NCBI GenBank assembly: GCA_900555665.1
Contig: USLX01000060.1
Location: forward strand, 1-10,723
Direction of reading: 5' to 3'
Length of the DNA stretch: 10,723 nucleotides
Origin: an uncultured Eubacteriales bacterium
GTDB lineage: Bacteria > Bacillota > Clostridia > Oscillospirales > Oscillospiraceae
Position 1 is the first letter of the stretch. Every line of letters starts with the position of its first letter. The notes under the pieces were generated by a model that worked only from the letters and a program-made list of their open reading frames with translations, was not told the DNA's origin and did no database searches. The translations under genes and the position numbers were made by a program. Shown here piece after piece: positions 1 to 6,421 of the stretch.

Positions 1-48
1 GACCCCTTGCTTGTAAGGCAAGTGCTCTCCCAGCTGAGCTAACCTTCC
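1..48 (-). tRNA. tRNA-Val (anticodon UAC), 5' part only
   Basis: Read on the minus strand, the sequence begins with the acceptor strand GGAAGGT and continues through TA and the D-arm GCTC..GAGC with the AGCTGGGA loop. The anticodon stem follows, with loop CTTACAA giving anticodon TAC (valine, GUA codons). The gene is cut by the left window edge after the anticodon stem, so the variable loop, T-arm and 3' end are missing. It has its own strong promoter about 55 bases upstream and may lead a tRNA cluster continuing to the left. Confidence 0.93.
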
Positions 49-102
49 ATTCCACTCAAGACCGCTTTTTCAGCGGCGCCGCATCTCTTAGCGACGGGTG
101 TT

Positions 103-131
103 ATTATACAGGCAGAATGGCCATTTGTCAA
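103..131 (-). promoter_or_regulatory. Strong sigma-70/sigma-A promoter for tRNA-Val
   Basis: On the minus strand there is a perfect -35 box TTGACA (126-131), a 17-base spacer and a perfect -10 box TATAAT (103-108) preceded by TG (extended -10). The predicted start is near 96, leaving a leader of about 48 bases before tRNA-Val. A consensus promoter of this quality fits a stable-RNA gene. It lies only about 35 bases past the stop codon of the preceding minus-strand gene. Confidence 0.9.
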
Positions 132-165
132 TAGATTTTTCAAAAAATTTTCCCAACAACCTTTT

Positions 166-675
166 CTATTCGAAATCGTCCGAAACCAGGCCAAAACTTG
201 CAAAAACCTGCTCCTGCGTGCTATGATAGGTGCTGCTGGCGCCCTCGCGGACCGAGAAGGTCAGCGCATAGTAATAATCCCGGTCCGATAAAATTTCTGC
301 GCGGCAAAGCCGCCCCTCTCCCCCTGCATACCAGCTGAAATCACACCCGCCCGCACCGGAGCGGAGCACCGCACGCAGCTCGTCTTCCGGCAGACCGGAG
401 ACGGCAAATACCGCCTCTTCCAAGCTTGCCGCCGGGATTGTCCGCGCAACGATCTCATAATCCCCCTCCGGATGTGCGTAGGCACACCACCCTGCCGTCT
501 CGCCCAGCAGCTCCGCCTGTTCCGGCACGTCAAAGACCATCCGCATCGGCGCATCCGCCAGCGAAACGGCCGGCTCCATCGTATCGTCCACCGTTTCCCA
601 GGTCATCTCCGCCCGCGCACAGGCGCAAAGCAGCACCAAAAAAGCCGACAGCCCCAGTATCATCCATCGTTTCAT
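166..675 (-). CDS. Small exported or lipoprotein-like protein of unknown function
   Basis: I do not recognise a named family. The start is placed at the ATG at 675 because GGGAGG (684-689) lies 8 bases upstream; an in-frame ATG at 714 has no such site. The product is 169 residues. Residues 1-18 form a signal sequence: a KR pair, then a hydrophobic stretch. It ends either in a lipobox-like LCAC (lipidation at Cys19) or in ARA before Glu23 (signal peptidase I). The mature part is acidic and soluble-looking, with aromatic-rich short strands near the end (YYYALTFSV) and no repeat or catalytic motif I can name. It is divergent from the DUF1294 gene, with only 31 bases between the starts, so any promoter must lie inside that neighbour. 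No terminator is obvious before the tRNA-Val promoter. Confidence 0.8.
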   Translation of the reverse strand: MKRWMILGLSAFLVLLCACARAEMTWETVDDTMEPAVSLADAPMRMVFDVPEQAELLGETAGWCAYAHPEGDYEIVARTIPAASLEEAVFAVSGLPEDELRAVLRSGAGGCDFSWYAGGEGRLCRAEILSDRDYYYALTFSVREGASSTYHSTQEQVFASFGLVSDDFE

Positions 676-706
676 TGTTCCAACCTCCCGGAAAGGAATT
701 TTCAAC

Positions 707-961
707 ATGTCCATCTACCTGTCTTTAATCAATGCGCTCTCCTTCCTGCTTATGCTTGCGGACAAGCAGCGCGCAAAAAAACACCGCTGGCGCATCCCGG
801 AGGCCGTCCTGCTCGCCACCGCCGCCGCAGGCGGAAGCCTCGGCGCCCTGCTCGGCATGTGGCTGTTTCATCATAAAACGCGCAAGGCAAAGTTTTTCCT
901 CACCATCCCCCTCTTCCTCACCGCCCACTGCGTCCTTCTCTATCTCTATCTTTCCCGATAA
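707..961 (+). CDS. DUF1294 family small membrane protein
   Basis: An 84-residue protein of the usual DUF1294 length. The family signature is present: N-terminal membrane helix with Asn9 and DK at 19-20, then a basic patch, RIPE at 29-32, and the glycine-rich GG..GA..GM..FHHKTRK..F block at 42-63. A second hydrophobic helix follows at 64-82. It is predicted to span the inner membrane two or three times. Biochemical function is unknown for the family. AAAGGAA lies about 9 bases before the ATG as ribosome site. The stop codon is immediately followed by a strong hairpin terminator, so the gene appears monocistronic. Confidence 0.92.
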   Translation: MSIYLSLINALSFLLMLADKQRAKKHRWRIPEAVLLATAAAGGSLGALLGMWLFHHKTRKAKFFLTIPLFLTAHCVLLYLYLSR

Positions 962-990
962 AAAGCGCCTGCCGGAGCGGCAGGCGCTTT
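962..990. terminator. Bidirectional intrinsic terminator
   Basis: Perfect 13-bp stem AAAGCGCCTGCCG / CGGCAGGCGCTTT with a GAG loop. Read rightwards it follows the DUF1294 stop at once but has only TTT after the stem. Read leftwards the stem is followed by TTTTTATC, a better U-tract, so it should also stop transcripts leaving the flavoprotein operon at 1079. Both uses are plausible. Confidence 0.85.
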
Positions 991-1022
991 CCGCGTGTTG
1001 AAAATCTCTTTTCGCCCCGCTG
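991..1022 (-). repeat. 32-base hairpin repeat, copy A
   Basis: On the minus strand this reads CAGCGGGGCGAAAAGA, then GATTTTCAACACGCGG. It matches 10163-10194 on the plus strand at 28 of 32 positions with no gap. A GAAAA/TTTTC stem with a 4-base loop is kept in both copies, while two of the four differences fall in the loop. In this copy the repeat lies in the 3' region of the flavoprotein operon, in the sense direction, and the strong terminator stem at 962-990 follows directly. Confidence 0.75.
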
Positions 1023-1078
1023 TCCGGGTGCGTCGGGAGTTGGAAGAATACACCCTGGTTTTTTCAACAGTCTCAAGT

Positions 1079-2668
1079 TTATTTCAAACGTTCGATCAGG
1101 GCCTCGGCGCAGCGCAGCCCGTCGACGGCCGCCGACGTGATGCCGCCTGCATACCCTGCGCCCTCGCCGCAGGGATAAAGCCCCCGCAGCCCGGGCGACT
1201 GCCGAAGGGCATCCCGCAAAATCCGTACCGGGCTGGAGCTGCGCGTCTCCGGTGCCGTGAGCACCGCGTCCGGATCCGCAAACCCATGCAGCTTCCGATC
1301 CAGTGCCGGGATGGCCTGTTCCAAAACGTCGGTGATCCGCTCCGGCAAAACCTCATGCAGCTCACAAAGCTGCACGCCGGGCCGGTAAGTCGGCCTCACG
1401 GCGCCAAGCGCCCGGCTCGGCCTTCGTGCCAGGAAATCGCCCACCAGTTGTGCCGGCGCACGATAGTCTCCGCCTCCCGCGCAAAACGCCGCCTGCTCGA
1501 TCTGCCGCTGCCATTCCATCCCGGCCAGCACGCCCTCGCCCGGGAAATCCTCCGGCGTAAGCGTCACCAACAGCGCCGCGTTCGCATTCTCTCCGTCGCG
1601 TGCAAAATCGCTCATCCCGTTCGTCACCACGCCGCCTTCTTCGCTTGCCGCCGCAACCACCTTCCCGCCGGGGCACATGCAAAAGGTGTAGGCCGACGTC
1701 CCATCCGAAAATCGCGCGTTCAGCTTATAATCCGCCGCGCCGAGCCGGTCCGCAAACGCGCCGTACTGGCTCTCGTTCACCATGCTCTGCCGGTGCTCGA
1801 TGCGCACGCCCATGGAAAATGTCTTCGGCTCCATCGGCACGCCAAGCCCGTGCAGCACGCGGAACGTGTCGCGTGCACTGTGTCCAACCGCCAGAATGAC
1901 CCTATGGCAGGGATAGTCATAGGCCATACCATTCTCCAGGATCCGCAGCCCCGTGAGCGCGCCGTTTTCCCGGGAAAAGCCCGTCACATGCGCGCCGAAG
2001 CGCACCTCTCCGCCCAGCGCCAGGATGCGCCTGCGCAGATTCTGCACCACGATCCGCAGCACATCGGTGCCGATATGCGGCTTGGCGTCATACAGGATCG
2101 ACGCATCCGCCCCCGCCTCCACAAACTGCTCCAAAATCCACTGGATCCGGACATCGTTGACGCCGGTATTCAGCTTCCCGTCCGAAAACGTCCCCGCCCC
2201 GCCTTCCCCGAACTGCACGTTGCAGTCGGGATCCAGCGCGCCGGTTTTCCAAAACCGTTCTACCGCCTCATGCCGGGTTTCGGCATCCTGCCCGCGCTCC
2301 AGCACAACAGGCCGCAGCCCTGCCTCCGCAAGCAGCAGTGCCGCGAACATCCCGCCCGGGCCGAATCCCACCACAACCGGCCGTTCGTCTGTCTGCGGGG
2401 CCTCAGGCGGCGCATAGCGCACCTCCCGCACAATCCCCGCCTTCCGATTGTGCGCGGCGCGAAGGATTTTTTCCTCCTCGCCTGCAACCGTCACGTCCAC
2501 GGCGTAGACCAGGCGTACCTCCTGTTTTTTCCGCGCGTCGACCGAGCGCCGGTGAATCCGGAACGAGCCGATCGCCTTCTCCGGCAGCCGCAGCGCCTTC
2601 GCCGCCGCAGCGCGCAGATGTTCCTCCGGCTCACCGGGCCGGAGTGTGAGATCAGAAATTCGAATCAT
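1079..2668 (-). CDS. FAD-dependent dehydrogenase, COG2509-type
   Basis: A 529-residue flavoprotein. Residues 1-90 form the small N-terminal alpha/beta region typical of this family, which precedes the nucleotide fold. The Rossmann FAD motif follows: VVVGFGPGG (dinucleotide GxGPGG at 101-106) with the ribose-binding Glu at 124. A family-specific GEGGAGTFSDGKL lies at 154-166, and the C-terminal GEGAGYAGGITSAAVDG supplies the second FAD contact. Length and order match the uncharacterised FAD-dependent dehydrogenases of Clostridia; the substrate is unknown. The ATG directly follows the TGA of the upstream gene (TGAATG), with only a weak GAGGCG ribosome site, so translation is probably coupled. 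It is the distal gene of a two-gene operon that ends at the hairpin at 962-990. Confidence 0.92.
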   Translation of the reverse strand: MIRISDLTLRPGEPEEHLRAAAAKALRLPEKAIGSFRIHRRSVDARKKQEVRLVYAVDVTVAGEEEKILRAAHNRKAGIVREVRYAPPEAPQTDERPVVVGFGPGGMFAALLLAEAGLRPVVLERGQDAETRHEAVERFWKTGALDPDCNVQFGEGGAGTFSDGKLNTGVNDVRIQWILEQFVEAGADASILYDAKPHIGTDVLRIVVQNLRRRILALGGEVRFGAHVTGFSRENGALTGLRILENGMAYDYPCHRVILAVGHSARDTFRVLHGLGVPMEPKTFSMGVRIEHRQSMVNESQYGAFADRLGAADYKLNARFSDGTSAYTFCMCPGGKVVAAASEEGGVVTNGMSDFARDGENANAALLVTLTPEDFPGEGVLAGMEWQRQIEQAAFCAGGGDYRAPAQLVGDFLARRPSRALGAVRPTYRPGVQLCELHEVLPERITDVLEQAIPALDRKLHGFADPDAVLTAPETRSSSPVRILRDALRQSPGLRGLYPCGEGAGYAGGITSAAVDGLRCAEALIERLK

Positions 2669-3889
2669 TCATATCGCCTCGATCTTTCCGGCCTTCCCGG
2701 CCACATACCCGCTCGACCAGGCCCATTGCAGATTAAATCCGCCGCAGTCCCCGTCGATATCGAGCACTTCGCCCGCCGCAAACACCCCGGGCGCCAGGCG
2801 GCTCTCCAGCGTATCGGCCTGAAACTCCGAAACGTCCATCCCGCCTGCCGTCACCTGGGCACTGTCAAAGCCCATGACACCGAGCACCTCCAGCGGGAAA
2901 TGCTTCGCAAGGTTACATAACTTTTCAATTTCCGCATCCGCAACCGCTCCCAGCGTTCCGCCCGCCGCCACGCCCGCGCGCTTTAAAAGCATCTTGCCCA
3001 GCCGCGACTGCAAACTGCCGGAGAGCAGCTCCTCCGCCGGAAGCGCTGGGAAGCTCTCTCTCCTGGCGCGGAAAAACGCCGCCAGCTCCGGCGCCCCATA
3101 GCCCCGGAAAAAGTCCAAAACCAGCTTCAGCCCTTCCCCGCCGGTCGCCGCCGCGCGGGAGAGCGCAAACGCAACCGGCCCGCTGACGCCAAAATCCGTA
3201 AACTGAATCTCCCCTGCCTCCTCCTGCAAAACCGCTCCGCCCCGCCGCAGGGAAAGCTGCGCGTCGGCGCGGATGCCCTTGAGCGCCTTGACCCAGGTGG
3301 AATCCGTTTTGATCTGCGTGAGGCTGGGATAGAGCGCTGTGCAGCGGTGCCCCAGCTGCCCGAGCAGAAAATAGCCCGATTTTACGCCGCCGAGCCGCTT
3401 GCCCGCGCAGCCGCCGCAGCAGATGATCAGCTTGTCGCCGAAAAATTTCTCTCCCGTCGCGGCGATGGCCTCATATCCGCGCGCTTTTTTCTTCACCTCC
3501 ACAATGTCACAGGAGCCTGCAATCTGCACGCCCCGCTGCTCCACCGCAAACCTCAGCACGTCGAGCACGCTGGACGCCTGATCGGAGAGCGGATAGACCT
3601 TCCCATCCGCCTCCTCCACGGTCAAAAGTCCCAGCGTACGAAAAAATTCCAGCGTCCGCCGGACACCGAAGCGCGCAAGCGCAGGCCGCACAAACGCCGG
3701 TGCCGCCCCGTGATAGCGCGGGCTGTCCGCGCCGGTATTCGTCAAATTGCAGCGGCCGTTTCCGGTCGCAAGCAGCTTGCGCCCCACGCGCCCCTGCCGC
3801 TCCACCAGTGTCACCGCATATCCCTCTTCCGCCGCGCTCAGCGCCGCCATCAGACCGCTGGCCCCGCCGCCGATAATCAAAACCTTCAT
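2669..3889 (-). CDS. BaiN/YhiN-like (HI0933 family) NAD(P)/FAD-dependent oxidoreductase
   Basis: The start is taken as the ATG at 3889, which has GGAGG (3895-3899) 5 bases upstream; an upstream TTG at 3901 overlaps that site and is unlikely. The product is 406 residues, normal for the family. Residues 1-31 carry the FAD Rossmann motif (GGGASG at 7-12, Glu30 at the end of the second strand). GRKLLATGNGRCNLTN at 36-51 is the family hallmark, and the C-terminal GEVLDIDGDCGGFNLQWAW block closes the FAD site. Members have been called aminoacetone oxidase-like, and the BaiN branch was linked to bile-acid dehydroxylation in Clostridium scindens. Most are uncharacterised housekeeping genes, so I assign no substrate. 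It is the first gene of the operon, with a divergent promoter shared with ylmH. Confidence 0.93.
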   Translation of the reverse strand: MKVLIIGGGASGLMAALSAAEEGYAVTLVERQGRVGRKLLATGNGRCNLTNTGADSPRYHGAAPAFVRPALARFGVRRTLEFFRTLGLLTVEEADGKVYPLSDQASSVLDVLRFAVEQRGVQIAGSCDIVEVKKKARGYEAIAATGEKFFGDKLIICCGGCAGKRLGGVKSGYFLLGQLGHRCTALYPSLTQIKTDSTWVKALKGIRADAQLSLRRGGAVLQEEAGEIQFTDFGVSGPVAFALSRAAATGGEGLKLVLDFFRGYGAPELAAFFRARRESFPALPAEELLSGSLQSRLGKMLLKRAGVAAGGTLGAVADAEIEKLCNLAKHFPLEVLGVMGFDSAQVTAGGMDVSEFQADTLESRLAPGVFAAGEVLDIDGDCGGFNLQWAWSSGYVAGKAGKIEAI

Positions 3890-3924
3890 ACGCGCCTCCA
3901 AATAGGAAAAATCCGTTTCATCTT

Positions 3925-3953
3925 AGTATAAACGATTTGCGCGGGCTTGCCAA
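3925..3953 (-). promoter_or_regulatory. Promoter of the flavoprotein operon
   Basis: On the minus strand: -35 TTGGCA (3948-3953), 17-base spacer, -10 TATACT (3925-3930). The predicted start is near 3918, giving a leader of about 29 bases before the ATG at 3889. Its -35 box overlaps the -35 box of the plus-strand ylmH promoter. Confidence 0.75.
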
Positions 3954-3960
3954 GTGGCAA
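3947..3960. promoter_or_regulatory. Palindrome over both -35 boxes; possible operator
   Basis: TTGCCA (3947-3952), a 2-base centre AG, and TGGCAA (3955-3960) form a perfect 6-bp inverted repeat. It covers the -35 elements of both divergent promoters. The symmetry may arise simply because two overlapping -35 boxes point in opposite directions, or it may be a repressor site. The sequence alone does not decide. Confidence 0.4.
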
Positions 3961-3975
3961 TTCGGCTGGTACAAT
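3947..3975 (+). promoter_or_regulatory. Promoter of the ylmH operon
   Basis: On the plus strand: -35 TTGCCA (3947-3952), 17-base spacer, -10 TACAAT (3970-3975). The start is expected near 3982, which leaves a very short leader containing GGAGGAG (3984-3990) before the ATG at 3999. Confidence 0.75.
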
Positions 3976-3998
3976 AGGCGCGTGGAGGAGCGAACTTT

Positions 3999-4784
3999 AT
4001 GGATAAACGCGAACAGATCGCACACCTGGCCGCCACGCGCGAAGAGGAGTACCTGCTCACGCGCGTGTGCGAAAAACTGACCGCCGCCATCCGGCGGGAT
4101 ATCCCGGCCGCAACCAATTTTCTCTCCCGGCGGGAGCAGATGCTCACCCGTGAGCTCCTGCGCGGCGAGCCCATCCGCTTTTTTGGCGGCCTTCCGACCG
4201 CCGAACGCGAGGTTTGCTGCTACCTGCCGGATTATCTCGGCAAGGATCATCTTTCCTCAGACGATGGGCCGATTGCCGCCGTGCGCGCAACATTTTTCGC
4301 GCCCGACGCGCTCACGCACCGCGATTTTCTCGGCGCGCTCATGGGCTGCGGCATCAAGCGGGAGACCGTCGGCGATCTCTACCCCGCCGCGGGCCGCTGC
4401 GACTTTCTTGTCACGCGCGACATCCTGCCCTACGTCCTGCAAAACCTGACCGACGCCGGCCGGACGCGGCTGCACCTCGAGCAGATTCCGCTCTCCGCGC
4501 TCGAAGCGCCGGAGCAGAAAACAAAGCAGATCCGCGGCACGGTCTCCTCGCTGCGGCTCGACGGCATCGTGGCCGAGGGCTTCGCGCTCAGCCGCTCCCG
4601 CGCGTCAGAGCTCATCGCCGCCGGCAAGACAGAGCTCAACTACACCCTCTGCCAAAAGCCCGACCGCGCCGTCGCCGAAGGCGACGTGATCTCCGTCCGG
4701 GGCCTTGGCAAAATGCAGCTGGCATCCGTCGGCGGAACCACGAAAAAAGGGCGGATTTCCGTCGAAATCTGCCGCTATCTCTAG
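3999..4784 (+). CDS. ylmH: YlmH-family S4-domain RNA-binding protein
   Basis: A 261-residue protein of the usual YlmH length. The N-terminal part (about 1-165) carries the family block LGALMGCGIKRETVGDLYP at about 111-129, where strand and helix elements flank a GIKRE motif. The C-terminal S4 RNA-binding domain spans about 184-245, with RLDGIVAEGFALSRSRASE followed by a basic GK and the VAEGDVISVRGLGK strand pair. YlmH of Bacillus subtilis binds the 50S ribosome and acts in rescue of stalled ribosomes (overlapping with RqcP). Here the gene heads an operon with DUF896 and O-acylation genes rather than sitting in the division (ylm) cluster. GGAGGAG lies 8 bases before the ATG. The stop TAG overlaps the ribosome site of the next gene. 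Confidence 0.93.
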   Translation: MDKREQIAHLAATREEEYLLTRVCEKLTAAIRRDIPAATNFLSRREQMLTRELLRGEPIRFFGGLPTAEREVCCYLPDYLGKDHLSSDDGPIAAVRATFFAPDALTHRDFLGALMGCGIKRETVGDLYPAAGRCDFLVTRDILPYVLQNLTDAGRTRLHLEQIPLSALEAPEQKTKQIRGTVSSLRLDGIVAEGFALSRSRASELIAAGKTELNYTLCQKPDRAVAEGDVISVRGLGKMQLASVGGTTKKGRISVEICRYL

Positions 4785-4794
4785 GAGGATCACC

Positions 4795-5034
4795 ATGGAA
4801 AAATCAAGAATCGACCGCATCAACGAGCTGGCCCGCAAGGCAAAGGCCGAAGGCCTGACGGAAGAAGAGGTGCTCGAGCGCGACCGGCTGCGCCGGGAAT
4901 ACGTCGCGGCCTTCCGCGAAAATCTCGTCGCCCAGTTGGAGGCAACCTACATCGTCGACGAAAAGGGCAACAAGCGCAAGCTGAAGTCCAAGGACGAGCT
5001 GCGCGCCGATAAAATTCTGAAATATCCGAGCTGA
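4795..5034 (+). CDS. DUF896 small cytosolic protein (YnzC-like)
   Basis: A 79-residue protein. The start at 4795 is fixed by AGGAGG (4783-4788) six bases upstream and by the conserved opening MEKSRIDRINELARKAK. The sequence is all-helical in character: a helical hairpin with GLTEEEVLERDRLRREYVAAFR at the turn and second helix, then a basic tail. This matches DUF896, represented by B. subtilis YnzC, which belongs to an SOS-controlled operon and has no assigned biochemical role. The ribosome site overlaps the stop of ylmH, so the two are probably co-translated. No LexA-like site was noticed upstream. Confidence 0.92.
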   Translation: MEKSRIDRINELARKAKAEGLTEEEVLERDRLRREYVAAFRENLVAQLEATYIVDEKGNKRKLKSKDELRADKILKYPS

Positions 5035-5036
5035 AC

Positions 5037-6410
5037 ATGCAGATCACAAACTTTTCGTTTCTCTTCCTCTTTCTCCCCTGCGCGCTTCTGCTTGCCTTCC
5101 TGACCCGCAAACACCTGCAGGGGCAGAACCTCGCGCTGCTTGTGCTCAGCCTTGCGTTTTATGCCTGCTCCGGCATCCCCGGGCTGCTGTTCGTGCTCGG
5201 CATGAGCGCCCTGGTCTGCCTTCTCGCCCGCCTGCCGGGAAGAGACTGGCAGTACACCGGAATCGTGCTCTGCGTGGCGGCGCTCTGCTATTTGAAATAC
5301 ACGGGCTTTTTCGCGGAAAATCTCTCCCGCCTGACGGGGCTGGCGCTTACGGTGCCCACCGTGGCCGCGCCGCTCGGCGTCTCGTTTTTCACCTTCCTCG
5401 CCATCAGTTACCTGGCGGACGTGGCGCGCGGCGCCATCGCGCCGGAGCGCAATTTCGGCCGCCTGCTGCTCTATTTCACCTTCTTCCCCAAATCCGCCCA
5501 GGGCCCGCTGGTGCGCTATGGCGCGTTTTCGCCGCAGCTCACCGCGCGCCGGGCCGATCTTCCGGCGGGCATCGAGCGCTTCCTCCTCGGCCTCGGAAAA
5601 AAGGTTCTTCTGGCCGAGGCAATGGGTACGGTTTCCGCGCAGGTCTTTCGCCTCTCCGCCGTGGCGCTCACGCCCGGGAAAATGTGGCTCGGCGCGGTCT
5701 GCTACGCGCTGCAGATTTACTTTGATTTTTCCGGCTATACCGACATGGCCCTCGGCCTTGGCCGGATGTTCGGCTTCACGCTGCCGGAAAACTTTGATTT
5801 CCCCTATCTGGCCGAATCCGTCACGGATTTCTGGCGCCGCTGGCACATCACGCTCTCGCAGTGGTTCCGCGACTATGTCTACATCCCCCTCGGCGGCAAC
5901 CGCAAGGGGAAGGCACGCCAGATTCTGAACCTCTGCATCGTCTGGCTGCTCACCGGCCTCTGGCACGGCAGCGCGTGGACGTTCGTGGCCTGGGGCGCAT
6001 GGTACGCCGTGCTTTTGATCGCCGAAAAGCTGTTTTTGGGCCGCTGGCTGGAAAAGGCGCCGAAAGTTCTTCGCCGCCTCTATGCCCTGCTCGCCGTCCT
6101 GATCGGCTGGGTGCTCTTCAACAGCCCGAGCCTCGGCGCCGCCGGAAAATACCTCCGCGCGATGTGCTTCCTCGGCGAAGGGACGGGTGCGGACGCGCCG
6201 TTCTTCCTGCTGACGCTGCGGCAGTACGGCCTGCAGCTGCTCGCGGCCCTGGCGCTCTGCACGCCGGTCGGAAAGCGTTTGATGGCGCGCTTGGAGCAGC
6301 GCCCTGCCGGCCGCTGGATCAAGCTCATCCTGCTCGGCACAATCTTCGCGCTCTCCCTTCTGGCCATGACTGGTTCCACCATGCAGGCCTTCATCTACGC
6401 GCAGTTTTAG
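5037..6410 (+). CDS. MBOAT family O-acyltransferase (AlgI-like)
   Basis: A 457-residue polytopic membrane protein with about ten hydrophobic segments. Family motifs are in order: the early FLP..LLL helix, DFSGYTDMALGLGRMFG from residue 230, ESVTDFWRRWHITLSQWFRD around 260-280 (His270), YIPLGGNRKG, and LTGLWHG with the presumed catalytic His310. AlgI/DltB-type proteins move acyl (often acetyl) groups across the membrane to extracellular polymers. The acceptor here is unknown; a cell-wall polymer or exopolysaccharide is likely. The ATG lies 2 bases after the DUF896 stop and has no clear ribosome site (only a short GAG), which points to reinitiation by ribosomes finishing DUF896. The SGNH partner follows 11 bases later. 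Confidence 0.93.
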   Translation: MQITNFSFLFLFLPCALLLAFLTRKHLQGQNLALLVLSLAFYACSGIPGLLFVLGMSALVCLLARLPGRDWQYTGIVLCVAALCYLKYTGFFAENLSRLTGLALTVPTVAAPLGVSFFTFLAISYLADVARGAIAPERNFGRLLLYFTFFPKSAQGPLVRYGAFSPQLTARRADLPAGIERFLLGLGKKVLLAEAMGTVSAQVFRLSAVALTPGKMWLGAVCYALQIYFDFSGYTDMALGLGRMFGFTLPENFDFPYLAESVTDFWRRWHITLSQWFRDYVYIPLGGNRKGKARQILNLCIVWLLTGLWHGSAWTFVAWGAWYAVLLIAEKLFLGRWLEKAPKVLRRLYALLAVLIGWVLFNSPSLGAAGKYLRAMCFLGEGTGADAPFFLLTLRQYGLQLLAALALCTPVGKRLMARLEQRPAGRWIKLILLGTIFALSLLAMTGSTMQAFIYAQF

Positions 6411-6421
6411 GAGGTGGCGCA

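Noticed and set aside
996..1069. TGTTGAAAA / TTTTCAACA inverted repeat as a small mobile element
   Set aside because: Only 9 bp with 56 bases between, AT-rich ends and no target duplication; part of it is already covered by repeat copy A.
995..2920. 641-codon plus-strand open frame
   Set aside because: It is antisense to the FAD-dependent dehydrogenase and part of its neighbour, shows no domain, and is Arg/His/Pro-rich as expected from the reverse strand of GC-rich coding DNA.
5861..6421. Upstream extension of the DHHW reading frame
   Set aside because: It overlaps the MBOAT coding region, is Arg/Pro-rich and has no ribosome site; the ATG at 6422 has AGGAGG and begins a signal helix.
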